This document shows positions 12,701-25,300 of a DNA stretch of 64,000 nt, in pieces. The stretch covers positions 56,478,733 through 56,542,732 of the forward strand of contig JALIRH010000002.1 of assembly GCA_023055505.1 (NCBI GenBank). Reading direction: 5' to 3'. Both the position numbers and the translations under genes were made by a program. The notes under the pieces are model-generated. The model made no database searches. It was not told the origin of the DNA and saw nothing but the letters and a program-made list of their open reading frames with translations. The stretch's first letter is position 1, and each line of letters starts with the position of its first letter. This DNA is from Callipepla californica brunnescens. Lineage: Eukaryota; Chordata; Aves; Galliformes; Odontophoridae.

Positions 12701-15700
12701 CATGAATCTCATAATATACGTTATGATTAAGAATGTACTACATTGTTAATTGTTGTCTTTTTTTAGGTATACTCCACTTGATTATGCCTTGCTTGGTGAA
12801 CACCATGAAGTGATTCAGTTCATGTTAGAGCATGGAGCTCTTTCTATAGCTGCCATACAAGACATTGCTGCTTTCAAAATTCAGGCTGTCTATAAAGGAT
12901 ATAAAGTTAGAAAGGCTTTTCAGGAGAGGAAGAATCTTTTAATGAAACATGAACAGCTGAGAAAAGATGCTGCTGCCAAGTAAGTCTGAGACTCGGAATC
13001 TATTCTAGCAAATAGATGTTTGTCGTAAGTTTCTATATATGTGTGTATGATTTTATCTGTTACTGATCATACTTACTATTATATACTCTTAGTAAAATTC
13101 ATGAAACGTGCAAGCATAAAATGGAGGCTTTTTTCCACAGTGGTTCATATGAAAACTGTTTTCCAGATAATGCCAAATTAAATAACAATCTTTATATGAT
13201 GTACGTGAACAAGGCAAAATAATGGAAGGCCAGGAAACTAGCACATTAACTTAATTAATCTTTTGCTGATAATCTGCGTGATGATGAAAATATTTGGGAA
13301 ACATTTATCACTCTAAAGTAATGAAAATAATAATTGGCCTCGTGACTCTTTGATACAACTTCTGAAAATAAATTAATAAGTAGATGAAGAAAATAAATAG
13401 GTACTTGGAAAAGCTTGATGAAATAAGGCTTAACTGCTTCATATGGGAGGCTTAGCTTTTCTAGAAAACTGAACTCCTTCCAGATTTTATTTGCAACTTC
13501 TGTCTTGGCAGTGAGATTTTCTGCATTTGAATTAGACAGTTATCATGAAATCATTATATTAGATTATATGTAACTAACATACACAATTCAGATAGCTGTT
13601 TTTAAGATGTGTAGGTTCTGATTGAACTGGGGTAGCAAAAGGACAAAATTTGAAAATGCAGAAATACATAAATGATCATCAAGATATTCTGATTGGTTAG
13701 TCTTTATCCTTAAGATTTGCTGTATAAAAAAGTAACAAATTAGCACACTCTTCGAGGTCTGATTCTGAAATAAAAAGCACAAGTCTGAAAATATTTCTAG
13801 TAATTTTGATGTAATATGTCTACAAAATATTCATTGTACTGTTTGTGTAAAGAGAGGTCATATTAATTGATAGACAGGTATCACTGAACATAGAGGATTC
13901 TTTCTTGCATCTGTGTATCTTAGACAAAGTCAGCTGCAGAATGCTCTATTTCAAATTAGTTAGCTTGGTCCATAACTGGCCAGTCCAACCTTCATTGAGT
14001 TTATGTGCTACTACCATATTGGTTATAGTTGTTTAATGCCCATTAAGAATCAAACTAGAACTACTAGTTAGTCTCTTGTTCGTGTGTTTAGATCCTGAAG
14101 TTGTAACTTGAAGCCCCTCCTACTCTTGCATTTTCTGAAGTCAGTATTACCAAGTCAGAAGTATAGAGAATCTGGCTTTGAAAATATCCTTAATATCTTA
14201 TGACTTTACAAAGTTGAAGTAGTTTTATTCTTTGTGATGACAGTCATTTTTGGAAGTATCTGCGATACCCCATCCAGCACATTATACAAGAAGGGTTTGC
14301 CTGATAGAAATTTTGGAATGTTTTTATCATTGTTTCCCTTTGTGAGTTTCTAATGTACTTTCTGAAACTTAGTAAGCTGTTGTTATTTGTTTGAAAACAA
14401 TAGAAATAAAGTTTGCATACCAAAAACCATAAAAACAGAATTAAAATATAATTGGAGTGTACAAGCAAATCAAGTTGTCACATAACAAATTTTATTTAAT
14501 TGCAGTTTTATGATCTGTAATAAACTGGAGGGGACATTATGTTGTCATCATTCTGCACACCCATCTGTGCATTCCACAGTGAAACTTGGCCAGGGTGTTG
14601 TTACATACAAACAAGTAATATCCCTATTCATGTTTAAAAATCTGTTCTCCAGATAAAAGTAGATGTTATGTGCAAATCCAGAATGATGGTGAACGCCTAG
14701 ATTGAAAAAGAACCAAAAACAACGTAAAAAGCTTGCTTCAGAGACATGTTGGGAGACCTGCATGGCTAAGCAGAGAAGCTTTGACAGAGTTTAGATGTAA
14801 AGTGGCAGTATGTCAGAGGTGCAACCAGGAACAGTCTTAAAAGGAGGAGCTTACCATCACATGGGCACATAGGGATGGCATCAGGAAAGACAAAACTGAA
14901 AGCTAAGATCAAGAGGGATAGCCCAGGCAAGTTGCTCACCTTCTGCTTCTGCACTGATACTAAGAGCTGAGCAAGGAAAATGTTGCTGAATGGCATGTGG
15001 GATTTGGTTAGAATTAGAGGAGGAGGTGGAGATGCTTGTCCTCAGTCTTCCCCAGAAAGGTCTCCCAAGACCCTGTGCTTAGAGAATGGTTCAAGAAAGA
15101 GGAGAGCTGCCAGAAATGTATGAGGACTAAGTCAGGACTTTTAAACCTTTTTCAGAAGCGGACTTTTGTTTTAGAAGACAGACCATATAAAGAGTTTGGT
15201 CATATGAAATCATAGAGTTTATAGTCCATATAAAGGGTTTAAATTGTATTCAGAAAAAAACAGTTTCCAACATGTTGAGATCTGAAAGAACTCATTTGTC
15301 CACTTGTTTACCATCCTTTTGAATTTCTCAGAATAAGTTCCTGAGCCCTTACTTCTCTGTTTTATCAAAGACTTCAGGATTTGATTCTGTCCAGTTGTAG
15401 GCAACTGCTTGAGAATGTGAATGTGAGAGGGAACTTGGATGAAAATGAGTAGGAGTAAATAAGTCATATATAAGAAGGGAAGAACATAAAAAAAAAAAAC
15501 AAACACAATAACAATTAAATAGCTTTTAGTAAAATGAGTTTACCAGGGGGCAAGAGAGCGTGAGTAGATTATAAGATCCATCAGAAAACTGGTAGCAAGG
15601 CCTGCACACTGAGCAAAGAGAAAATAATGATCTTTTTTGCAAACTGAGGAGGGAAAGCACATAATAGAAAGTTGATGCCGTTGCTAAGAGGAGGGATGGA

Positions 15701-18700
15701 AATAACATAAGATGATAAAATTAAACAAACCGAGGCACTAAATAAGAGCAACTAGTAAGAGATGTGATATATCACGAGAAATGATTGTAAACATTCATGT
15801 GTTAAAAGGAGGAAAAAATATTGATCCATAGGTGATGCTGGAAAGACTGAAGTGTTTTGCTTTGTTTCAATCTTCATTAGATGTCAAATGATATTCAATA
15901 GCAGATGAAATTCACACTAGAAACAAAAGGCAGAAAAGCATGCTAAAATACTGGAAGAACAGGTTAGAGACTAATTGGATGAATTAGATGATTTCAGATC
16001 ATCTTAGGCTGATAAAATTCATCCTGGGCTATTTTGGAAATTAGCTGAAATAATCTTAAAGCTGCTGCCTTTAAAAAAGGATGTGTAGGACTTGCTGGGC
16101 TGCAGTATTTGTGAAATTAGGTCTAAGAGTGATGGAATCACAGGATTATTAAGGTTGGAATGGACCTCTTAAGATCATATAGTCCATCCCCACCCCTGTT
16201 CAAACAGAGTCAGCTAGCCCAGGTTGCCCCAAGACTGTCCTGTCAGGTTTTGTAATATCTCTGCAAACAGAGACTCCACCTCTCTGGGCAGTCTGCTCTC
16301 TGAGTCTTGTCTTCTCCAAGCTGAGCACTCCCAGCTCTCACAGCTTTCTGTGAAAGATGCTCCAGTCCCTCAAGCATCTCTGTGGTCTTTTGCAGGACTC
16401 ATTACAGTAACTCCATATCTTTCTTGTACTGGCATAAGTAATAGTGTTATTTCTATGTATGGGGAACAGAACAAAAGAAGAATTAATGGCAGTCTTGACT
16501 TTACTAAAATGAATTTTGTCAAACCAATGAGATTTCCTTTTGTATCATAATAACAATTTTTGTGGCCATGGAGAAATAGTTGCCATTAAGATGTGCCTGA
16601 AGTTTTCATACATTTCGGTAGTAAATCAGGGCAGTGTGGCTTGATTCAAATCATTGACTATGTGGGTGAAAAAATGCTGAGAGGAACATACACAGAGCAG
16701 TTCATAACGGTTCAACCTTAGACTGGAAGAACATATTGATGGGAAGTTCTCATAAATCCACGCTGAATCACATACGATGCAGTATTTTCACTTGAAAATT
16801 AAAATGTTAGATTTGTAAGTAGTACCAAGATGCAGAAGACTGCGAGTACACTGAATTCTAATTTAGAATGTGTTAATGCACATGAGAAATGACTGAGCTA
16901 ACCATAGAAAATAGGAGGTTGGGTAAGGACAAATGCATGGCTCTACACATGTGCGAGACCACATTAGCGAGAGACAGCTGTTTATACATCAGGAAATATA
17001 ACTCCTCTTGGTCAAGATAAAGCCTCAGTCGTGGTAGAATCACAGCTGGTGATGTATATTTGCAGTTACAATTTCTAAAGTAACTTCTTCTGCAAGGATA
17101 ACTCCATAAATGCTCTCTGGGCATATGGACATGTTCTAAACTTAAAATGTCCTCCACAGAATAGATAACAAAGCTTTGATTTTTCTAACAAAATAGAAAA
17201 GATTGAATTCATTTTAGGAGAATTAAAAAATCAAAGCATCTCTGTGTCTTCACAAATGCTTAAGGCTGAAACTGTTCCTTTGCAGATGCCAAAACCTTAG
17301 TTTCTGCTCTATCACTTTCTGCAATGCAGTATAAATTTATGACTCCTAAGGACAAAATTCTGTTGTAGTTAGTGTGGATAATTTTAGTATATTATTACTG
17401 TAGCTGTACTTGTCTAACTTTGGAGACCGAGTTTGGATCCTGATGAGTTGCTGGAACCTCCTGAGAATGAATGAGAGCTGTGAAGTTAGAAACTTGTCTA
17501 CTTCCCTTACCTGCTAATGAAGCCTAGTCTCTCAGCTTAGACAAGATTAAAACTTGAAAACTGTAATTTTGGTAGTATCTTTCACTGTAAAACAAGCTGA
17601 ATTTCTCTTTAAAGAAAGTATACTCTGTGGGGAATTTTGTAAGTATTCAGATAACTATTAATCAGTGTAGCTCTACTTTGACAAGAATGGTGGCCTGTGA
17701 GTAGGGAGGTTTGAAATCCCTTCCTTTTATTTATTAGCACACCAACAAGACTGTAAAAAAAAAAAAAAACCAGCAGAAAACAAACACAGCCTTTGACTTC
17801 TTCTCAGTTTCTGTTCTGTGGCATTTAAATAACTTCACAATTAGTTTGTTGCTGATGTTGTTTTGAGTTAATCTTCTATTCCCAGTGTGCAGGCCCGCTC
17901 TGGCTTCCTTGTGTATCACACAGCCTTGGCTCATGTGTTGTTTTTCTATCACCCTGAGTGGCGGGTGCTGGTAATAGGTTGCTTGGTTGTTGTGAAGAAA
18001 AAAACCAAAAATGACCGTTTTGTGAAGACTAAGATTTGATTTATCAAATCTAATGGCAGTGAGATCCATACTGTACACCAGACAGACATCCCCTCATGGC
18101 CTATTTGTGGAATGCCGATATTATTTGAAACTAACCACTTTTTTCTGTGCCGTGGGGAATACTGAGCCTCTGACTGCCAGGAGTGTATTTTTTAGATCAA
18201 TTAACAGCTTTTCAGGTACAAAGTTCAATCAGCTTCTTCTGCAGCAAGTGCTTGATAAGATAGTACTGACAGATAAAGTTAAGGCTTCTCCCTGGCATAT
18301 CACACTGAAATGACATACACTGGCATTGATACGACTCACAGGAACTGAGGATGGCATGCTGCATAACTAACCTGTCATATGCTGTGCTGTGAGCTAATGT
18401 GTCAACAGTCTGCAAACTGTGTTGTAGCATTGGAAGCAAGTTAAAATATCAGGCAGCTACATGATACGACATTTACCAGCTGTCTATTCCAACAGGAAAA
18501 GTGTCACTTCATCTTATAACCAGTGCTTAGTTTATAAAAACAAGTTCAATGGTAGGTAGATATGTAGTGTTTGCTGCCCGTTATTAGGTTTGTTCTGCTT
18601 TGCAGGAAAAAGATTGTAAAAGCTAAAGTGTTATGACGTTCCACTGTATTTCAGAATAGGCTGCAAAACATTATTGAACAGATGTGCCTTTCCTATCCTT

Positions 18701-19259
18701 GTCCAAAATCCTCTTTTATATCTGCACTATTTAAAAGAGATACACGACTTCTTTCATTTTTGGAAACCAAATATTGTAAGGATAAAATATCTGCTCAAAA
18801 AAAAATTTAATTCACATCTCATATTTTCATTATTTATCACTTGTGCAAATCCATTTGTATAAAATAAGTTCTTTAATTATGTACCAATGATAAACATACA
18901 CCAACAAGTTAATAACATACCTAGTTAGAGTTGTTTTGTAATTGTATTAAGTACAAAATAGAACCAGCAGGGCTGGAAAAGACCTCCAAGATCATCTAGT
19001 GCAACCATCTACAGATTGCAAGTCTTTCATGAAATGTTCTGATTTTCAAATAAATACATTGCATTGCATTTCTCCCTATATTAAAGCATGGTTTATTACC
19101 AATTCAAAGCATACTTATTAGTACCTTGTTTCTTGTCTTTTGATAGCTTTTTCAAGTCTTTTCGATGGTACTTCTTTTCTATAGTTTAAAAATAATCAAG
19201 AGAAACTGCTTTTCTCTTAAAAAAAAAAAATCAAAAGTATCTCATTTGTTTCCTTTGGC

Positions 19260-19312
<53 letters not shown>

Positions 19313-22300
19313 TTTTTACAGAAATCAAAGTGAAGACACTTCCATGTTACAGGTGACCATTTCTCCCACAAAAAGATTCACAGTCAACATTTTGTTGTGG
19401 CAGTGTCAGGTTTCTGCAGATGAATGTCTGTAAGTTAGGTGCGCACGCTCCCAAGATTTTGTCTTTGGAATTTTCATGGTATTTATTATAATTACAGGAA
19501 ACGTGAAGAAGAAAGTAAGAGAAAAGAAGCCAAGCTGCAGAAAGGAATGCAGCATGTGGAACAAAACAAGTTTCAGGTACAACCAAGTACAACTAATCAG
19601 GAGAAGGCTACCAGCACCTTGCAGTTATCTAATAAACAAATTGATACACAGAATAAGAGACCTCTCTCTGTCAACACTTCTCAAATTCAACTGGAGAGAA
19701 GAAGTAGAGGTTCCCCTAAAGCTTGTCTCAGCAAAGGGTCACCAAAGGAGAGCTGCCTGTCTTCGGAACCTCAGAGCGAAGGTCGTAACATCAGGCAAGG
19801 TTTGTAATCATTTTTAGTTGGTGTGATTATCCTTTTTGTCCATGTTTGGGGAATTTTTATGTATGCTTTACTGTTTGTTTTATTAATTGTTCTGTCATTA
19901 TTTAAGCAGATCACATAGGATAAACTTAGATACAGATTCTTTTTTGCGTGTGTTCTGTCATCTTGTGTAGTTAAAGATATTGGTATTGGTATGCACAGTG
20001 ACTGTAGCAATACCTGAAATATGTGAGAATGGGAGGTCAGGAGATGTTCTGTCTATTAGCCATACTGTTCAGAAAAAAGGAGATTAAAGATATTTAATGT
20101 ACTCATAGGATTCTTGAAGAATGTTAATGGAGAATTGGAACTGGTCTAAAAACAAGGGTAAAATTTCTTCCAGGGCGCATTTGTAGCATACAGAAGGCAG
20201 CTTCATTCTCCATGACAGGTTTTTCCTATGATGTGCCTTTTAAGTCCTCCTTTTGAGAGCATGCTAGGATTTTTTTTCTTGAGAAATGTAGAAACATGTG
20301 TAAGTTACTTGTTACTTTATTTGCCCTGATACAGTACACTCTTTTACTATATTTGTAAGTGCATCATTAGTTTATCATAATTTGTTGACTACTCCTGTAT
20401 TAGTTTTGCAAGACACACACTTGAGTAATGTTTCAGTCAGTTCTGATTGTAGCCAGTTATAGGAAAAACAGTCATGTTAAAGCATCTTTGCTATCATTAA
20501 AAGTTGGGTAAGTTGTTTGTTAAACGTAAGCTGCAGGAACGCTCCTTTTCAGATGTAAAATTACTGCTACTTGGAATTTTACGGTAATGTAAAGGAAAAG
20601 AAAGTCAAAGAGCTTTTCCAGCTAAGTAATTTTACCTAGATTTTCCTTTTAGATGGGAATGCCTTAGTAAACAGAATACTTGTCTGTGTTATAATAAAGG
20701 CAGACATCTTATCCTAATATACCTTTAATAACTTAATAATGATTAACAGAGATGTTAAAAATGCTAGCAAGCTTTATCTGTGTACATATGAAACAAAAAT
20801 ATACTAATTAAAATTAGATTGCAAAGTAAAACACTTGAAATTAGCTGTAATCAGAAACAGTGGTTACCAAAGAAAAATGAATTGTTGTAATGAACGTAAT
20901 GAGGAGAAATTGATAACAGAGGAGACGAGAAAGGGTTAGAATGAGGGGAAAAGAGGAGGGGAAGGACTGAGAAATTATAAAGGAAAAATGAATAGCCTTT
21001 TACTGACTTTTATATCCATTCTTTGCCAAAATTTTCCATTGGTAAAACCAATGAAGAAGTGCATTGCATCAGTCAGGACTCCCACTGCTTCTTGGAACAA
21101 ATATAATGTTGCAGTGAAGTAACAACCTGAAGGGAGAAGAAGTAGGTAGCTCCATGGGAAACGTGGAGTATAAGGTCAAAGTGACTTCAGAGGTCGGGAC
21201 TGAATTTGCCGGATCTTCTGCATAGGATTCTAATGGTTAGGTTTGAAAAAAAGCACATTTGTGTTCTGCTGTATTCAACACTTTTCCCATACACCTAGGG
21301 AATTCAAACCAGCAGTAAATGCCAGTGGCTCATCGCTTGAACTTTTGCTTTAAAGGCTTCCCTGAGGCTGGAGATTTCCTGAACTAGCTATGCCAGAATA
21401 GTTTTTCAATGCTGATGATTTATAAGTAAATTTTTAACTTACACAGGCCATTGCCTGGATATTTTCTGTTGCTATTTTTTCCAGTATGCATTTGATAGAA
21501 GAAATTCTCCAAAGATGGGGTTATGATTTTCTTCACCATTTTAATTATGTCTTTCCCATGACAGTGTTGAGCACAAAGAGAACAAAAATCTTGACATAAG
21601 GTGCTAGTGAAAATGCATGGTAACATGCGTTTACTTAACACAGTAAAAACAAATTACCTTCAGGTTATTAAGAGAACTTTCTCTTGTGCAGTCAAAAATG
21701 CATGCCATATTTACTCATACATTTACTCAAACATTTTTTGTTTTGATGCCAGTAAAGTTAATGTAGTAAAGATCAACTCCTGAAGTCCTTTAATCAGTTC
21801 TCATGAGGTGTTACAGTCGATCTTCTTGTGACTAGAAATTCAGTGGACTTCACTGGAAGTTTCAGTGGAATCTTGTAGATCCTTTCCAACCTTGTGATTC
21901 TATGGTTCTATAAATATAAACTTAGATCCTGTGGGCTGGCACTTTGGAAACATCTTTCAAGAGCTGAAAGCTATAATTTAGCTAACAACTCTGTTCTATC
22001 TGTTATCTCCACTCTGAAATCCTCGTTCTTACGTATGTTATCTCTCTTGCAACTGCAGTTTCCTTAGGGCATTAGCAACAGATAAGCTGTTTTTTGAGCT
22101 CTGTACTTGATATTGCTTCTGTGTAAGAAAGTTTATTTTAATCTCTGACAGTGATCTAGAATACTTAATGCTCTTATCTCAATTCTGGAGTTAGCAAGTT
22201 GTTCAGATTGGGAAGTTTTATACATCTTCAATGACTTGAATGTTTTAGGACAGAAATAAAAGGAGTTCTGCATCCCGCATTTACAAATCAGGTAGCAGTT

Positions 22301-25300
22301 TTGGGTGAGTTATATATGACAAAGGCCATGATCTTTTTTTCATCACCACTGTAAAAACTGAGTTTTGGGGAGGTCAAAACAGTGTTGTGACAGTGCTGGA
22401 ATTTTCATACATGTGAACTGAGTGTCAGCCCCATACGGTTCTTATTGATGACACTGGTAATTTTATACTTGGCTTCATTGGGAGTGGAATTATGCCTTAA
22501 GAAATTCTGTTGCTAAAAGGCACATTTTTCAAATTGTAGCAGCACATTTTTGAAATCATCTGTTCCACTGGTGTAGTGAGAGAGAAGGAATTTCCTCCTG
22601 TATTCTGAAAGATGGGGAAAAAAGAAAGATTAAAAGAGGTAATAATTGGTTAAACAAATAATAGATTAAAGTATATATATATATATATATATTAGGTTGT
22701 TTTTTTCCCGTCTTACAACATGTACAGGGCTATTTACCTGTATGGCAGTCCTGTATAAGTTAGAGTAGACTCTCAAGCCATACTGACCAGTCACTGTGAT
22801 AAATCTTCTCTGTCAGAGACATCAGTGATAATAATCCTGAATTTCTTCTGTATGAACTGTTATTCTGCTACATTTGGCTATCCAGACAAGAGAGTGTACT
22901 GTAAAGGTGCTAGCTATGGTGAGGATAAACAAAGCATGGTTTTACCAGGTTTAGGTTAATCCAGGCATTTACACTCCAGACTGGCTGCCACATCATTCTC
23001 ACAATAGTATTTGGAAGCAGCTGAACACCTGATTTATTTTTATTCCTTGGCCTTGGAAACTGGGGAAAGAAATCTTGCAGCAAGGGAAGAGCAGGAAGGA
23101 CCTCAGAGTTTCGTTTAGGAAATCAGAAGTATTGACAAACCAAGCAGTCTGGTTTCCCGAGGCAGTTACATTGTTGTGATGTGCTGGGATACAAGGTGGA
23201 TAGAGCAGAAGTTCAGCAAAAAAGCTGGAAACAATGACAGTCTGTTAGGGTGTTGTCACTGGAACCAGCAGGTGTGTTCCCACAGCTGCATTCTTTTGCC
23301 ATGTGGTGAGCTTATTTCTGTGGAAAAGACCACTTTATTCAGGTAGGTAAATTCCTCTGTGAACTTTGTTAGGTATCTAATTCAAATGTAGCGCAAGGGA
23401 GAGAGACATGCAGAATGGTAAGCAAGTGAAGAAGTTTGGGATGATAGTCAGGTAATCATTACCTCTCCTGATTCTTCCCGATTCTACTTGTTTCTTCAAG
23501 TAGATCCTAATGTGCCTCAAAGGTGAATGAGCAAAAGAGAATGAGAGTAATAAACTGTTTTGCTCAATCAGAGACTGAACGTTTGTTTCCATTTCTCTGT
23601 CTAAAGAATTATTGAGAAAACACATCAAAAGCAAGCCAAGTTGTGTTCACTTCCATTGCGGCAAAGCAAAAGACGTAACAAAAGTTGAAGCGAAACATCA
23701 GGTTGCAGCTGCTACAGAACTGAATGGAGAGAAGCACAAAGAGCACACTGTGGAGGCAAATGTTGCTTCTGCTCGTGGTAACAGAAGGCATGCTTCTGCC
23801 TGTGGGACTGCTGGTGCTGGGGAAAAAAGGAGAGATCAAAGTCAGTCTTCGTCTGGTAACAGGGGCCATTGTGAAGGAAATTCCGTGGTATCGTGCAGTG
23901 TTGGTTGTGCTGGTGGAAGTGCACGAAATTCCAAGCAGTGTGAAGCTGTTCCAAAAGGCAAAAGGCATCAGCAAAAATCCAGACATAAAGAGGTAAATGA
24001 TGAGAGGTGCTCACCAGCTGGCTCTAGTAGACCAGGGAGTGCCAAAGTGGTTTTTGTAAACACCAGAAGTGCTGGTGTTCGTGCCACAGAACCTGCTAAC
24101 AATGTGGGAAATAATGAATTAGCAAAAAAGACCTCCCCGTTATTGTCTGCTGAGACCGAATCTACAGGAACTGGGCCAAGAAATCCAGCAATGTGTTCTG
24201 CTCCTGATGACTGTTGGAACTTGGAAAAAACAGGTGAAGTTGGATCCAGGAATGCAGATGACCAGCTATGTTCTGTTGCATGGCAGAGTACAAACATTGA
24301 ACTGATCCCTTTAGAGATTCGAATGCAAATAATAGAAAAAGAAAGAACAAGAAAAGAGCTATTTCGCAAGAAAAACTATGCTGCTACAGTTATACAGAGG
24401 ACATGGAGAAGGTAAGACTGCTATTTCAGTAGCTAAGGATGAGATACGTTTAGATGTGAACTGTGGTAGACATCAGCAGTGTTCTTTATGCAGTCCCTTT
24501 GCTTATAACAGTAACTGTGATAAATCAGAAACGTAATAATCTTTCATGCAACGAATTGGAAGTATGTTCCAGTTCCCTAGACTGCCATCAGTAAGTTCAT
24601 AGTAAGTGCAAAGTAAGTGATGACTTTTAATAATTGGAGAACTTACTGAACTTCTATTTCATTGATATTTCTTTGTCGAGTGCTGATCAACACTCGCTTG
24701 AACCTGGAGTTACTACTCTTGTGCTCATTAGCAAACATGTAGGAATGTAATTTTCTTCCAGCAATATTTGTTGTTACTGGATCTTCCACCGTCATTTAAT
24801 GAACACCTGAAGTTATATTCTAACTCAGTGACCAAACAGCAAAAAGTTGGGAAGCTCAGATGGAGTTTGTTGTCAAAACCAAGGCCTAACCTGAGTAATT
24901 TTATTCAGAAGGAATGACTGCAGTACGAAAGAGGCACATGGGAGGGATGAGATGTTCCAGTGTTAGCTTTCCCACAGCTTTGTTCTGCTTTCATGAGCAG
25001 AAGTAGAATTACTCTTGATAGACTTGCTCCTTTAATTATTATTAAATTAGACACAAAGAGTGTGGCTGCTGTAGGTGGAGCATGTAACACGTACACAGTT
25101 CTTATTTCCTTTTTTTATTGAATATTTCTTCACTTTTCATACGGACTGCTGGGTTTTTCTCACAGCGGTTCATCCTAAATTGTAATGTGACCATTTAAAC
25201 ATTGCTAATGGCTCAGGGAAATCCTTTATTTGCTAATATTGCTCAAAATATTGCTCATTACAGTCCAGTCATATTCTTATTTATCACTTCACTGTTGTTG

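Larger units (their letters stand above)
12980..19497 (+). other. INVS intron, 6.5 kb
   Basis: Contains CR1 fragments at 16134-16437 and 18958-19012, a 20-nt palindrome at 18032-18051 and a CTAT microsatellite at 19259-19312, about 185 bp before the next exon. The rest is unique AT-rich DNA. Confidence 0.8.
19800..23606 (+). other. INVS intron, 3.8 kb
   Basis: Contains a short CR1 3' end at 21861-21913 and a TA repeat at 22672-22692; otherwise unique. Confidence 0.8.

Noticed and set aside
19259..19312. CRISPR-like repeat array
   Set aside because: It is a simple tetranucleotide microsatellite without spacers, in a vertebrate intron.
19781..19786. gtcgta as the donor of INVS window exon 6
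   Set aside because: It would leave phase 0, whereas the next exon needs phase 1; gtttgt at 19800 fits.
23609..24369. Antisense open frames of 100-133 codons opposite the long INVS exon
   Set aside because: They are shadows of the coding strand, which is poor in codons that give antisense stops; no splice or protein evidence supports them.
23612..24415. A stand-alone 267-codon gene
   Set aside because: It is the internal 805-nt INVS exon; the apparent start is a TTG inside the exon, and the end is the intron after AGAAG|gtaaga.
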